NCBI GenBank assembly: GCA_947381965.1
Contig: CANCXX010000030.1
Location: 1 to 54,113, forward strand
Reading direction: 5' to 3'
DNA length: 54,113 nt
Source of the DNA: an uncultured bacterium
GTDB taxonomy: Bacteria > Bacillota > Clostridia > Lachnospirales > Lachnospiraceae
The notes beneath the pieces were generated by a model. The model had not been told where the DNA came from. It searched no databases and worked only from the letters and a program-made list of their open reading frames with translations. Every line of letters starts with the position of its first letter. Within the stretch, counting starts at the first letter, position 1. Shown one piece after another: positions 16,343-26,242 of this stretch. The position numbers were made by a program, and so were the translations under genes.

Positions 16343-16372
16343 AAAAAGCAGCCTGACGCAGGCTGCTTTTTC
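16343..16372 (+). terminator. Terminator of the probable 6S RNA
   Basis: AAAAAGCAGCCTG, an ACG loop and CAGGCTGCTTTTT form a perfect stem with a T tract, directly after the structured RNA and 45 bases before the next gene. Confidence 0.88.
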
Positions 16373-16416
16373 TACGGTTAAATTTGAAGGTGTTGACATT
16401 TGTAAAGGGGATGTTG

Positions 16417-18777
16417 ATGGAAGCAAGGGTAAGAATTTTTATTAAGATGATTCTGGCAGCGGCACTGGCATTTTTGCTTATATGGCTGATCTATACAGAT
16501 GAGAAAGTACTTAAAGTGACACAGCCTGAAGGGGAACTGGTGACGCTGCAGGATGTAAAGATTCTGCTGAAAGAACTGGAAGAAGCGGAAGGCATTGATA
16601 AAAAATCACTGGAGGGGTTATTAAATAATTTTTTTACTTATGAAGGGGAACAGCTTAATTATGAAGGATATCTGAAGATACTGGACTGTCTTTTGCCAGA
16701 AGAAGAGAATCTGGGAGAAAGCAGCAGGATAAAGGATAAAATTACATATAAGAATAAATATAAAGATGATCTTTTTGTTTTAAAAAAAGACTGGTATGAA
16801 AGTTTTGAACAGCTGATAAAATACTTTGGACTGGAAGAGAGCTTTAAAAAAGAAAAAATAGAAATTATTTGTGGCGGAAAAAATCTGGCAGGAAAAGAAG
16901 AAATAGGGGAAGGCTGTCTGATTACGGCGGGAGGAAAAATATATACCTATTTGTCTCAAGATTTTGCAGAACTTAAGTTCACTTCTGTAGACGCTTATGT
17001 CAGGGAGAACCGTCTGTTGACTTTGCTGGATATTTTGCCGGATAAAACTTTGCTTAAAAATGTGTGGATTATGGAGGCAAAGGAAGAGAATATCCAATTT
17101 TTTTACGAGGGATTTGAGATTTTGGCAGATACCAGAGCAGCATCGGAAAACCCTGCTTTTTTCAGGGAGCAGGTGGGAGATGTCAGCTTTACAGCAGGAA
17201 ATATTTCCGGCATTTCCGTAAAAAAAGACAGGATCAGCGGAAAACTGCTTAGTGTTTCGGATAAGGAGCTGGAAGTGGAAGGTTATGGAAATCTTCTATT
17301 TAAAGAAAGTTGTGTGGGATATAAGCTTTACGAAGAGCTGAGAATGGCAGATAAATCAGAACTGTTCATAGGTTATGATTTTGCAGATTTTGTGCTGGAG
17401 GATGGAGAAGTATGTGCTTTTTTAAATACGAGAAAGGAAAAAATGGAGAAAATACGTGTTGCTGTTAGAAGCAATGGGTTTGAAAGTCTTTATCATGACA
17501 GTATTAAACTGATATGTGAAGATGATATGTCAGTATACTATGGACCTTACAATGACCGGAAACAGGAAATAATTGAAGCAGGGAAGGAACTTTTGATTGA
17601 GGCTGGTGGAAAGTATATGGAAGGAAACCGGGTGGAAGTAGTTCCTTTTGTGAATACAGGAAAAATTCAGGTATCCTCTTTAAAACGCAGCCAGGGGGTG
17701 CCGGCTTACAGGGGGAAAATGGAGATTGCATGTACAGATCAGGGACTTTTACTGATTAATGAAGTGTTGCTGGAGGAATATTTATATTCCGTAGTGCCCA
17801 GTGAGATGCCCGCCTCTTATCCCATTGAATCCTTAAAGGCGCAGGCTGTCTGTGCAAGAACTTACGGATATCGTTATCTTGAGCATCCAGGCTACGGAAG
17901 CCTTGGGGCGCATGTGGATGACAGCGTGGGATTTCAGGTATACAATAATATAGCGGAGAATGTGAATTCCACAAAAGCGGTAAAGGAAACTGCAGGTACT
18001 TTGCTTTTATATAATGGGGAACCAGTCAGCACATATTATTATTCCACTTCCTGTGGCTTTGGAGCTGACGCAGGCGTATGGAATGAAAATCAGAAGGAAG
18101 AGCTGCCCTATTTAAAAAGTACATATATTTCCAGGGAGAATGATAGAGGTAATTTTGCCATGCAGGATCTTTGTGAGGAAGAAAATTTCCGGGCCTATAT
18201 TACACAGACAGATGAAAATGCTTATGAGAAGGAGGAAGCCTGGTTCCGTTGGAACTATCAGGTGGAGAAACTAGATACAGATCTGCTGGCAAAAAGACTG
18301 AAGGATCGGTATGGGGCTGGCAAGGTATTTACCTTTACAGGAAAAGAAAGGCCGGAAGAAGAACCAGAGGCCTTTGAATTAAAGGAACCGGAGTCTTTCA
18401 AAAAGGTGTATGATATCCGGTGCCTGAAACGGAAAGAAGGAGGTGTTATAGATGAACTGCTGATAGAGACAGACAAGGGGACTTATAAAGTAGTTTCAGA
18501 ATATAACATCAGATATGTTTTAAATCAGGGGGGAGAAGTTACCAGACAGGATGGATCCGGCTCTGCCAGTGCTTCGCTGCTTCCCAGCGCTTATTTTATA
18601 ATTGACACTGTTAAATCGAAAGAAAATGTGGTAGGATATACTATTGCCGGGGGCGGATACGGCCATGGCGTTGGAATGTCCCAAAATGGGGCGAAAGCCA
18701 TGGGAAAGGAAGGAAAAAACTGTGAGTCAATTCTTTCTTTTTATTTCCAGGGCTGTCAGACGGGCAAAATATACTAA
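16417..18777 (+). CDS. SpoIID/LytB-domain protein with large N-terminal region
   Basis: The frame is open from 16384, but AAAGGGG at 16404-16410 is best placed for the ATG at 16417 (786 residues). A membrane anchor sits near residues 7-24. The first 380 residues are charged and match nothing I recognise. From about 400 the SpoIID domain follows: INEVLLEEYLYSVVPSEMPA, LKAQAVCARTYGYRYLEH, STYYYSTSCGFGADAGVW, and the end GGGYGHGVGMSQNGAKAMG. SpoIID is a lytic transglycosylase that trims peptidoglycan during engulfment; LytB-type relatives act in wall turnover. This protein is twice the length of SpoIID, so it is probably not the engulfment enzyme itself. No promoter was clear; weak read-through from the ncRNA unit is possible. 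Confidence 0.82.
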   Translation: MEARVRIFIKMILAAALAFLLIWLIYTDEKVLKVTQPEGELVTLQDVKILLKELEEAEGIDKKSLEGLLNNFFTYEGEQLNYEGYLKILDCLLPEEENLGESSRIKDKITYKNKYKDDLFVLKKDWYESFEQLIKYFGLEESFKKEKIEIICGGKNLAGKEEIGEGCLITAGGKIYTYLSQDFAELKFTSVDAYVRENRLLTLLDILPDKTLLKNVWIMEAKEENIQFFYEGFEILADTRAASENPAFFREQVGDVSFTAGNISGISVKKDRISGKLLSVSDKELEVEGYGNLLFKESCVGYKLYEELRMADKSELFIGYDFADFVLEDGEVCAFLNTRKEKMEKIRVAVRSNGFESLYHDSIKLICEDDMSVYYGPYNDRKQEIIEAGKELLIEAGGKYMEGNRVEVVPFVNTGKIQVSSLKRSQGVPAYRGKMEIACTDQGLLLINEVLLEEYLYSVVPSEMPASYPIESLKAQAVCARTYGYRYLEHPGYGSLGAHVDDSVGFQVYNNIAENVNSTKAVKETAGTLLLYNGEPVSTYYYSTSCGFGADAGVWNENQKEELPYLKSTYISRENDRGNFAMQDLCEEENFRAYITQTDENAYEKEEAWFRWNYQVEKLDTDLLAKRLKDRYGAGKVFTFTGKERPEEEPEAFELKEPESFKKVYDIRCLKRKEGGVIDELLIETDKGTYKVVSEYNIRYVLNQGGEVTRQDGSGSASASLLPSAYFIIDTVKSKENVVGYTIAGGGYGHGVGMSQNGAKAMGKEGKNCESILSFYFQGCQTGKIY

Positions 18778-18780
18778 AGC

Positions 18781-18798
18781 ATTTTTTCAAACACGTTC
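18781..18798. repeat. Partial copy of the palindromic repeat
   Basis: ATTTTTTCAAACACGTTC resembles the right arm of the element at 43700-43767. No matching left arm is found nearby. It lies just after the SpoIID-domain gene. Confidence 0.4.
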
Positions 18799-18861
18799 AG
18801 AACGCTGCAGGCCTTACTGGTATAAGAACAGGGAAAGCCTGTAATATGCAGGGGGATAAAT

Positions 18862-19719
18862 ATGTTCAGAAGACTGTTATTTATAGGATATGATTTTGGA
18901 AAGCATATGAACAGACGAAATATAGGAGCATTTGCTGCAAGCACGGCATTTTTCCTGTTTTTATCATTGATTCCGGCTTTGATGCTTTTATGTGCCATTA
19001 TTCCCTATACCCCAATCACAGAAGCAAATCTAATGAGCATAGCCCGAAGAATAGCGCCTGATGCTGTTGAGGCCCTTGTAATAGGAATCATTTCAGATGT
19101 TTATAATAAGTCAATTGGTATCGTTTCACTTACTGCCATTGGAACACTCTGGTCAGCTGGAAAAGGGGTTCTTGCGCTGATGCAGGGATTGAATGCAATC
19201 AATGATGTGGAAGAAGAAAGAAATTATATGCTTCTGCGGTTGGTGGCCAGTCTGTATCTGGTGCTTATGCTGGTTGCGGTTCTCTTATCCCTTCTTATTA
19301 TGGTATTTGGGAAATCGTTAATTGGGCTGATAGAGGGTATGATTCCCCAGACTTCTTATCTGTTTGATTTGTTATTACATTTCAGGACGCTTTTTGTGTG
19401 GGCTGTGCTTACCATTGTAATTGCTCTTATGTATGCCTATGTACCGGGAACCCGAAATGGTTTTATGCTGCAGCTTCCGGGAGCGGTTTTTGCTGCTGTG
19501 GGGTGGAGCGTTATGACTTGGGTATTTTCCGTTTATGTGGATGAATTCAATGGATTTAGTACTTATGGAAGCCTGACCACTATTATAATTTTAATGTTGT
19601 GGCTTTATGCCATTGCCTATATTATTCTGGCCGGGGCTTTTATCAATCGGTATTTTAAACCTGCATTTCAATTTTTTATTGGAAAAAAACATATTGACAA
19701 GAGGAAAAAGAATGACTAA
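18862..19719 (+). CDS. YihY/BrkB-family membrane protein
   Basis: The 285-residue protein has six hydrophobic segments and typical BrkB-family landmarks: GAFAASTAFFLFLSLIPALMLL near the start, GTLWSAGKGVLALMQGLN near residue 95, YVPGTRNGFMLQLPGAVFAAVGWS, and STYGSLTTIIILMLWLY near the end. The family was once called ribonuclease BN by error; its real role is unknown, with transport proposed. A GGGGG site precedes the ATG. The promoter for pheST overlaps its last codons. Confidence 0.88.
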   Translation: MFRRLLFIGYDFGKHMNRRNIGAFAASTAFFLFLSLIPALMLLCAIIPYTPITEANLMSIARRIAPDAVEALVIGIISDVYNKSIGIVSLTAIGTLWSAGKGVLALMQGLNAINDVEEERNYMLLRLVASLYLVLMLVAVLLSLLIMVFGKSLIGLIEGMIPQTSYLFDLLLHFRTLFVWAVLTIVIALMYAYVPGTRNGFMLQLPGAVFAAVGWSVMTWVFSVYVDEFNGFSTYGSLTTIIILMLWLYAIAYIILAGAFINRYFKPAFQFFIGKKHIDKRKKND

Positions 19720-19722
19720 AAT
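19694..19722 (+). promoter_or_regulatory. Promoter of the pheST T-box unit
   Basis: Consensus TTGACA (19694-19699) and TAAAAT (19717-19722) are 17 bases apart. The promoter lies inside the 3' end of the BrkB-like gene and would start transcription near 19729. Confidence 0.75.
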
Positions 19723-19749
19723 AGTAGGCAGTTATATAGCAAACGACAA

Positions 19750-20090
19750 ATAATATAAGAAAAGGCTAAGAAGGTGAGGGGAACGATAGAAAGTTCCCAA
19801 GTAGCAGATTATTTTCTATCAGAGAGAGGGAGTCACCGGCTGTAAGCTTCCTTAAGTTCAAATAATCAGGCGGAGTATTCTATTGGTAAAGAGACATCTG
19901 CCAGCGAATTTCCCACCAGAGCTTTTAAACCCAACACAGATTTACTTTGCATATAGGGAGATTTGTAAGTAAGTTTAAACGTAACGCGCGTTAAGCGAAT
20001 AAAGAGTCTGCCGGATGGCAGGAATTTGGGTGGTACCGCGGAAAGTTCGTCCCTTGTGTGTTTAATTAGTGCGCAAGGGATTTTTTGTGC
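19750..20090 (+). promoter_or_regulatory. T-box leader (phenylalanine)
   Basis: The leader has the conserved T-box block TTGGGTGGTACCGCGG at 20026-20041, which pairs with the uncharged tRNA end to form the antiterminator. It is followed by a terminator stem. Upstream a long stem I region contains AGTAGCAG on the 5' side and GCGAATTTCCCACCAGAGC on the 3' side. A TTC triplet at 19910-19912 in the latter is a plausible phenylalanine specifier, matching the pheS gene downstream. Uncharged tRNA-Phe should raise expression. The exact specifier is my reading, not computed. Confidence 0.9.
20049..20086 (+). terminator. T-box attenuator terminator
   Basis: GTCCCTTGTG pairs with GCGCAAGGGA, followed by TTTTTT. 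It competes with the antiterminator built from the T-box block at 20026-20041. Confidence 0.85.
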
Positions 20091-20190
20091 ATAAAGAGAA
20101 ATGCTGGAAGCGAAGCGGCCAGGATTTTCTCTGTCGGAAAAGGTGCTTGTAAGGGCAGAAGCGGAACTAATAATAGAAAGGAAGAGAGCA

Positions 20191-21210
20191 ATGAAGGAAA
20201 AACTGGAGCAGATTAAGGCGGAAGCCTTAAAGCAGATTCAAAACAGCAATGCGCTGGATAAGCTGAATGAAATCCGGGTAAGTTATCTTGGCAAAAAAGG
20301 TGAACTTACCGCTGTTCTTAAGGGGATGAAGGATGTGGCGGCAGAAGACCGTCCGAAGATTGGACAGCTGGTAAATGATACAAGACAGGAAATTGAAGCA
20401 GTTCTGGAAGAGACAAAGGCGAAAATGGAAAGAGCCGTGCTGGAAGCAAAGATGAAAAGCGAAGCAATTGACGTAACACTTCCAGCTGAAAAGAATTTTA
20501 TTGGACACAGGCATCCGGACACCATTGTGCAGGAAGAGGTAGAGAGAATTTTTATAGGAATGGGTTATGAGGTAGTGGAAGGACCGGAAGTGGAGACAGA
20601 TTATTATAATTTTGAAGCTCTTAATATTCCGGCGGATCATCCTGCAAAGGATGAACAGGATACCTTCTTTATTAATGGAGATTTTCTGCTTCGTACCCAG
20701 ACCTCAGGGACCCAGGTTCACGAGATGGAAAAGGGAAAGCTTCCCATCCGTATGATTGCTCCAGGCAGGGTATTCCGTTCAGACGAGGTGGATGCTACTC
20801 ATTCCCCTTCTTTTCATCAGATAGAGGGACTTGTGATTGACAGACACATTACTTTTGCAGATTTAAAAGGTACCCTTGCAGAATTTGCACGGGAACTGTT
20901 TGGGGAAAATACTAAGGTGAAGTTCCGTCCTCATCATTTTAATTTTACAGAACCAAGCGCAGAAATGGATGTTTCCTGCTTTAAGTGTGGAGGAAAGGGA
21001 TGCCGTTTTTGTAAAGGTTCCGGCTGGATTGAAATTTTAGGCTGCGGGATGGTTCATCCCAATGTACTTACCATGAGTGGAATTAATCCACTGGAGTATT
21101 CAGGCTTTGCTTTTGGAATGGGACTTGAGAGAGTTACTCTTTTAAAATATGAAATTGATGATATGCGTCTGCTTTATGAGAATGATATCCGTTTCTTAAA
21201 GCAGTTTTAG
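20191..21210 (+). CDS. pheS: Phenylalanyl-tRNA synthetase alpha subunit
   Basis: PheS is the catalytic subunit that charges tRNA-Phe in an alpha2-beta2 enzyme. The ATG at 20191 has GAAAGGAAGAGAG in front and gives 339 residues, the usual length; the upstream frame to 20101 is leader sequence. The N-terminal coiled-coil, then HRHPDTIVQEEVERIF, the class II motif 2 region FRSDEVDATHSPSFHQIEGLVID and motif 3 GFAFGMGLERVTLLKY are all visible. A CFKCGGKGCRFCKGSG cysteine pair near 265 is present, as in many Gram-positive PheS. It is controlled by the T-box upstream. Confidence 0.97.
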   Translation: MKEKLEQIKAEALKQIQNSNALDKLNEIRVSYLGKKGELTAVLKGMKDVAAEDRPKIGQLVNDTRQEIEAVLEETKAKMERAVLEAKMKSEAIDVTLPAEKNFIGHRHPDTIVQEEVERIFIGMGYEVVEGPEVETDYYNFEALNIPADHPAKDEQDTFFINGDFLLRTQTSGTQVHEMEKGKLPIRMIAPGRVFRSDEVDATHSPSFHQIEGLVIDRHITFADLKGTLAEFARELFGENTKVKFRPHHFNFTEPSAEMDVSCFKCGGKGCRFCKGSGWIEILGCGMVHPNVLTMSGINPLEYSGFAFGMGLERVTLLKYEIDDMRLLYENDIRFLKQF

Positions 21211-21254
21211 TAATTGGTATTTTGCAGCTGGCAGAGAGAAGAAAGGAAGGAAAT

Positions 21255-23675
21255 ATGAATACAGCATTGTCATGGATTAAAGCCTATGTGCCGGAATTAG
21301 AATGTTCTGACCAGGAATATTGTGATGCGATGACATTTACCGGGACAAAGGTGGAAAATTTTGAGAGGTTGGATAAAAACCTTGAAAAAATAGTTGTCGG
21401 ACAGATTGAAAAGATAGAAAAACATCCAGATGCAGATAAACTGATTGTATGTCAGGTTAATATCGGCGGGGAAATGATTCAGATTGTCACTGGCGCTCCA
21501 AATGTCAGGGAAGGGGATAAAATACCGGTGGTTCTTGACGGCGGAAAAGTAGCGGGGGGACATGATGGAGGGCCGATGCCGGAAGATGGGATTAAAATCA
21601 AGGCCGGAAAGCTGCGGGGAGTTCCTTCAAATGGAATGATGTGTTCTATTGAAGAACTTGGGTCCAGCAAAAATATGTATCCTGATGCGCCGGATATGGG
21701 AATTTATATTTTACCGGAGGATACTGTAGTTGGTGCAGATGCTGTTGAAGTGCTTGGTATGCGTGATACGGTATTTGAGTATGAGATAACTTCCAACCGG
21801 GTGGATTGTTACAGTGTGCTTGGCATAGCAAGAGAGGCGGCGGCAACATTCCGGAAAACCTTTGTTCCTCCTGTGGTGGAAGTGAAGGAAAATGGAGAAA
21901 ACGTAAAAGATTATATTTCTGTGGAGGTGAAAGACCCTGATTTGTGCAGCAGGTATTGTGCACGAGTCTGCACTAACATTAAAATTGGCCCTTCACCGGA
22001 ATGGATGCAAAGAAGACTTAGGGCCAGTGGGATTCGTCCCATTAATAATCTGGTAGATATAACAAACTATGTGATGGAAGAATATGGACAGCCTATGCAC
22101 GCTTTTGACTGGAATACCATATCCGGGCATAAGATCATTGTACGCCGTGCAAAAGAGGGGGATGAATTTCAGACATTAGACGAACAGATAAGAAAACTGG
22201 ACAAAGATATACTGATGATCTGTGATGGGGAAAAAGAAATAGGCATTGCGGGCATTATGGGCGGCGAGAACAGTAAAATTACAGATGATGTTAAAACAGT
22301 TGTCTTTGAGTCAGCAACATTTAATGGTCCCAATATCCGTAAATCAGCAAAAAGGCTTGGGCTTCGGACAGATGCTTCCGGTAAGTTTGAAAAGGGGCTT
22401 GATCCTCACAATGCGGAGGCGGCGATTAACCGTGCCTGCCAGCTGATTTGGGAACTTGGCTGCGGAGAAGTGGTTGGAGGTATGGTGGATGTCTGCCAGC
22501 CCATGAAGGAAGAAGTCCGTATTAAGTTTGAACCAGACAGGATTAACAATCTTCTTGGCACAGATGTTTCAACGGAAGAAATGCTTTCAATTTTCCAGAT
22601 GCTTGAGATTAAGTATGATGAAAATACAAAGGAGCTGATTGCCCCCACCTACAGGCAGGATTTGGAATGCTGTGCTGATATTGCAGAAGAGGTGGCCAGA
22701 TTCTTTGGATATGACAAGATTCCAACCACGCTTCCTACGGGAGAAGCAACTGCAGGCAAGCTTTCCTATAAACTAAGAATAGAGCAAAAAGCGAGAGATA
22801 TTGCTGAATACTGCGGATTTTCACAGGGTATGACCTATTCGTTTGAAAGCCCAAAGGTGTTTGATAAGCTGCTTTTTCCAAAAGACGCTCCTATTCGCAA
22901 GGCGATTGTGATTGCGAATCCTTTGGGAGAGGATTTTTCCATAATGAGAACCATATCCCTAAATGGAATGCTTACGTCTTTGGCAGCCAATTATAATAGA
23001 AGGAACAAGGACGTAAGGCTATATGAGCTTGGGAACATTTATCTGCCCCATCAGCTACCCCTTACAGAGCTTCCTGATGAGAGAATGCAGCTTACTTTTG
23101 GAATGTATGGCAAAGGAGATTTCTTTACCATGAAGGGCGTGGTGGAAGAACTGTTTGACGCACTGGGGATGAACAAGAAAACCCTTTATCAGCCGGAGGC
23201 GGAAAAGCCTTTCCTGCATCCGGGGCGCCAGGCCAATATTGAATATGCTGGTGAAATTGTAGGGTATCTGGGAGAGGTTCATCCTTTGGTATGCAAAAAC
23301 TATGATATCGGTACAAGGGCCTATATTGCGGTGCTGGATATGCCTCATATTGTTGAAAAGGCAACCTTTGACAGAAAATATGAAGGCATTGCCAAGTATC
23401 CTGCCGTGACAAGGGATATCAGTATGGTGGTGCCTAAAGCGGTAATGGCAGGGCAGATTGAAGCCATGATAGAACAAAGAGGCGGAAAGCTTCTGGAAAG
23501 CTGCCAGTTGTTTGATATTTATGAAGGGGAGCAGATTAAAGAAGGATATAAGTCAATCGCATATTCTATCACTTTCCGGGCAAAAGACCGGACACTGGAA
23601 GAAGGAGATGTGTCCGGGGCAATGAAGAAAATATTAAATGGACTTGAGAGCATGGGAATTGAACTAAGACAATAG
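21255..23675 (+). CDS. pheT: Phenylalanyl-tRNA synthetase beta subunit
   Basis: PheT holds the editing and tRNA-binding parts of the enzyme. The ATG at 21255 follows AAGGAAGG and yields 806 residues, the usual size. Visible domains in order: N-terminal tRNA-binding OB fold (IEKHPDADKLIVCQVN), B3/B4 editing region (SNRVDCYSVLGIAREAAA; NNLVDITNYVMEEYGQPMHAFD), B5 (YRQDLECCADIAEEVARFFGY), the catalytic-like domain, and the C-terminal anticodon-binding fold (YPAVTRDISMVV). It lies 44 bases after pheS. Confidence 0.97.
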   Translation: MNTALSWIKAYVPELECSDQEYCDAMTFTGTKVENFERLDKNLEKIVVGQIEKIEKHPDADKLIVCQVNIGGEMIQIVTGAPNVREGDKIPVVLDGGKVAGGHDGGPMPEDGIKIKAGKLRGVPSNGMMCSIEELGSSKNMYPDAPDMGIYILPEDTVVGADAVEVLGMRDTVFEYEITSNRVDCYSVLGIAREAAATFRKTFVPPVVEVKENGENVKDYISVEVKDPDLCSRYCARVCTNIKIGPSPEWMQRRLRASGIRPINNLVDITNYVMEEYGQPMHAFDWNTISGHKIIVRRAKEGDEFQTLDEQIRKLDKDILMICDGEKEIGIAGIMGGENSKITDDVKTVVFESATFNGPNIRKSAKRLGLRTDASGKFEKGLDPHNAEAAINRACQLIWELGCGEVVGGMVDVCQPMKEEVRIKFEPDRINNLLGTDVSTEEMLSIFQMLEIKYDENTKELIAPTYRQDLECCADIAEEVARFFGYDKIPTTLPTGEATAGKLSYKLRIEQKARDIAEYCGFSQGMTYSFESPKVFDKLLFPKDAPIRKAIVIANPLGEDFSIMRTISLNGMLTSLAANYNRRNKDVRLYELGNIYLPHQLPLTELPDERMQLTFGMYGKGDFFTMKGVVEELFDALGMNKKTLYQPEAEKPFLHPGRQANIEYAGEIVGYLGEVHPLVCKNYDIGTRAYIAVLDMPHIVEKATFDRKYEGIAKYPAVTRDISMVVPKAVMAGQIEAMIEQRGGKLLESCQLFDIYEGEQIKEGYKSIAYSITFRAKDRTLEEGDVSGAMKKILNGLESMGIELRQ

Positions 23676-23691
23676 AAAGGAAAAGAAGAAA

Positions 23692-25167
23692 ATGAAAAAT
23701 ACATGGGAAACCTATAATGAAAAGCAGTTAAAGGAAGTGGATGCCTTTGCAGATGAATACAGAAACTTTCTGGATGAGGGAAAGACAGAGCGTGAATGTG
23801 TGGATTATATTGTAAATTCAGCTCAGGCACAAGGGTATCGCGAGATACAGGAAGTGATAAAATGCGGCGGAAGACTGGTGCCGGGAGATAAGGTATACGG
23901 CGTATGTATGAATAAGTCTGTAGCCATGTTCCGTATTGGCAAAAAGCCAATGGCGGAAGGAATGAACATTTTGGGCGCCCATATTGATTCCCCAAGGCTT
24001 GATGTAAAGCAAAATCCTTTATATGAGGAGGGCGGTTTTGCTTATCTTGATACTCATTATTATGGAGGCGTAAAAAAATACCAGTGGGTGACGATTCCGC
24101 TTTCTATTCATGGTGTTGTCGTTAAGAAGGATGGAACAATAGTGGAAATTAACATTGGGGAGAGTGAAGATGATCCTGTATTCTTTATCTCTGACCTTTT
24201 GATTCATTTATCACAGGAGCAGCTTGAGAAAAAAGCATCCAAAGTCATTGAAGGGGAGGCCCTTGACCTTATTATAGGAAATCAACCCTTTATCTTCAGT
24301 AAGGAAAAAGCGGCGGAAAAAGAAGAGCAGGACACAGACAGGGAAGATGAAAAATCCAGAAAGAAGGATAAAAAGGGAAAGAAAGAAAAGCGGAAAGCAA
24401 GAGAAGCTGTCAAAAAGGGAATTTTGGAAATTCTGAAAAAACAGTATGATGTGGAGGAAGAAGATTTTATTTCTGCAGAGCTTGAAATAGTACCTGCTGG
24501 AAAAGCAAGGGAAGCCGGATTTGACAGAAGCATGATTTTAGCTTATGGACAGGATGACCGCGTATGTGCGTTCTCTTCCTTAAAAGCAATGCTTGAGGTG
24601 GAGGAAACAGACAGAACTGCCTGCTGTATTCTGGTAGATAAAGAGGAAATTGGAAGTGTGGGCGCTACCGGTATGCAGTCCCGTTTCTTTGAAAACATGG
24701 TTGCAGAAGTGATGAACCTGACGGGAGAATATTCGGAGCTGAATGTAAGAAGATGTCTTGCTTCTTCCTGTATGCTTTCTTCAGATGTAAGCAGTGCGTT
24801 TGATCCTGCTTTTGCAGCAAGCTTTGACAAGAAAAATGTTGCCTATCTGGGAGGCGGCATGGTGTTTAACAAGTTTACAGGTTCCCGTGGCAAGTCAGGG
24901 TCTAATGATGCCAATGCAGAATATCTGGCACATATCCGCCGGATTTTTGAGGAGGAAAAGGTGAATTTCCAAACTGCAGAACTTGGAAAGGTTGACTTGG
25001 GAGGGGGAGGCACCATTGCCTATATCCTTGCCCTTTATGGGATGAACGTAATTGACAGCGGAGTTGCCGTTTTAAATATGCACGCTCCATGGGAAGCTAC
25101 CAGTAAAGCGGATGTATATGAAGCAAAGAGAGGCTATGTGGCATTTTTAAAGGGAGCAGACCTGTAA
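23692..25167 (+). CDS. M18-family aminopeptidase
   Basis: M18 enzymes are cytosolic metallo-aminopeptidases with two zinc ions that remove N-terminal residues. The metal ligands appear in [41 protein letters not shown] and [16 protein letters not shown]. The protein is 491 residues. Around residues 204-242 there is an unusually charged Lys/Glu/Asp insert absent from a compact M18 core. The gene starts 16 bases after pheT and its stop overlaps the queA start, so it is part of the T-box-led unit. Confidence 0.92.
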   Translation: MKNTWETYNEKQLKEVDAFADEYRNFLDEGKTERECVDYIVNSAQAQGYREIQEVIKCGGRLVPGDKVYGVCMNKSVAMFRIGKKPMAEGMNILGAHIDSPRLDVKQNPLYEEGGFAYLDTHYYGGVKKYQWVTIPLSIHGVVVKKDGTIVEINIGESEDDPVFFISDLLIHLSQEQLEKKASKVIEGEALDLIIGNQPFIFSKEKAAEKEEQDTDREDEKSRKKDKKGKKEKRKAREAVKKGILEILKKQYDVEEEDFISAELEIVPAGKAREAGFDRSMILAYGQDDRVCAFSSLKAMLEVEETDRTACCILVDKEEIGSVGATGMQSRFFENMVAEVMNLTGEYSELNVRRCLASSCMLSSDVSSAFDPAFAASFDKKNVAYLGGGMVFNKFTGSRGKSGSNDANAEYLAHIRRIFEEEKVNFQTAELGKVDLGGGGTIAYILALYGMNVIDSGVAVLNMHAPWEATSKADVYEAKRGYVAFLKGADL

Positions 25168-26198
25168 TGGATCTTCGGACTTCAGATTTTTATTTTGACC
25201 TGCCGCAGGAGCTGATTGCCCAAGACCCTTTAAAGGACCGCAGCGCATCCAGACTGTTAATTGTTGATAAATATACAGGTCAGTTAAAACATGAAATATT
25301 TAAAAATATTATTCACTATTTAAATCCTGGGGATACTCTGGTGCTTAACAACACCAGAGTTCTTCCCGCAAGGCTCTTGGGCTCAAGAGAGGGAACGGGA
25401 GGCGCAGTGGAAGTGCTTCTCTTAAAGCGGCGGGAAGGAGATGTGTGGGAAACCCTGGTAAGGCCCGGAAAAAAGCTAAAACCAGGAGTGCGGCTTTGCT
25501 TTGGAAATGGGATATTGCGGGCAGAGGTTCTATCTGTTGTGGAGGAGGGAAACCGCCTGATCCGTTTTTTTTATGACGGCATTTTTGAGGAAACCCTTGA
25601 CCGTTTGGGAGAAATGCCTCTGCCACCCTATATTACCCACAAGCTTGAGGACAAAAACCGTTACCAGACGGTATACGCCAGATATGACGGGTCTGCAGCG
25701 GCGCCTACGGCGGGACTGCATTTTACGCAGGAGCTTTTAGACCAGATTGAAGAAAAGGGAATAAAGCTTGCTTTTGTGACGCTTCATGTAGGGCTTGGCA
25801 CTTTCCGTCCAGTAAAAACGGAAAATATTCTGGAACACCATATGCACTCTGAATATTACCAGATTTCGGAACAGGCGGCGCAGACAATCAATGAGACAAA
25901 GAAAAATGGCGGCCGGGTTATCTGTGTGGGAACCACAAGCTGCCGGACAGTTGAAAGCGCTGCAGATGAAAATGGAATACTTAAGGAATGCTGTGGCGAT
26001 ACGGAGATATTTATTTATCCGGGATACCGTTTTAAAGTGACAGATTGCCTGATTACAAATTTTCACTTGCCGGAATCCACACTGGTGATGCTGGTAAGTG
26101 CCCTGGCCGGAAGAGAAAATGTATTGGCGGCTTATGAGGAAGCCATAAAAGAGAGGTATCGCTTCTTCTCTTTTGGCGATTGTATGTTCATTCAATAA
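25167..26198 (+). CDS. queA: S-adenosylmethionine:tRNA ribosyltransferase-isomerase
   Basis: QueA adds the ribosyl part of S-adenosylmethionine to preQ1-modified tRNA, the step to epoxyqueuosine. The 343-residue protein has the standard blocks: [23 protein letters not shown] at the start, [35 protein letters not shown], and [19 protein letters not shown] near the end. Its ATG overlaps the aminopeptidase stop (TAATG), which suggests coupled translation. No other queuosine gene is present in the window. Confidence 0.96.
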   Translation: MDLRTSDFYFDLPQELIAQDPLKDRSASRLLIVDKYTGQLKHEIFKNIIHYLNPGDTLVLNNTRVLPARLLGSREGTGGAVEVLLLKRREGDVWETLVRPGKKLKPGVRLCFGNGILRAEVLSVVEEGNRLIRFFYDGIFEETLDRLGEMPLPPYITHKLEDKNRYQTVYARYDGSAAAPTAGLHFTQELLDQIEEKGIKLAFVTLHVGLGTFRPVKTENILEHHMHSEYYQISEQAAQTINETKKNGGRVICVGTTSCRTVESAADENGILKECCGDTEIFIYPGYRFKVTDCLITNFHLPESTLVMLVSALAGRENVLAAYEEAIKERYRFFSFGDCMFIQ

Positions 26199-26242
26199 GT
26201 GTCAGATTATATTTGGCAGTAGTTAAAGGATTAGGAAAATAC

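Noticed and set aside
16394-16422. TTGACA as promoter of the SpoIID-domain gene
   Set aside because: A -35-like TTGACA is present at 16394-16399 but the base run 17 positions later is the start codon region ATGGAA, not a -10 box.
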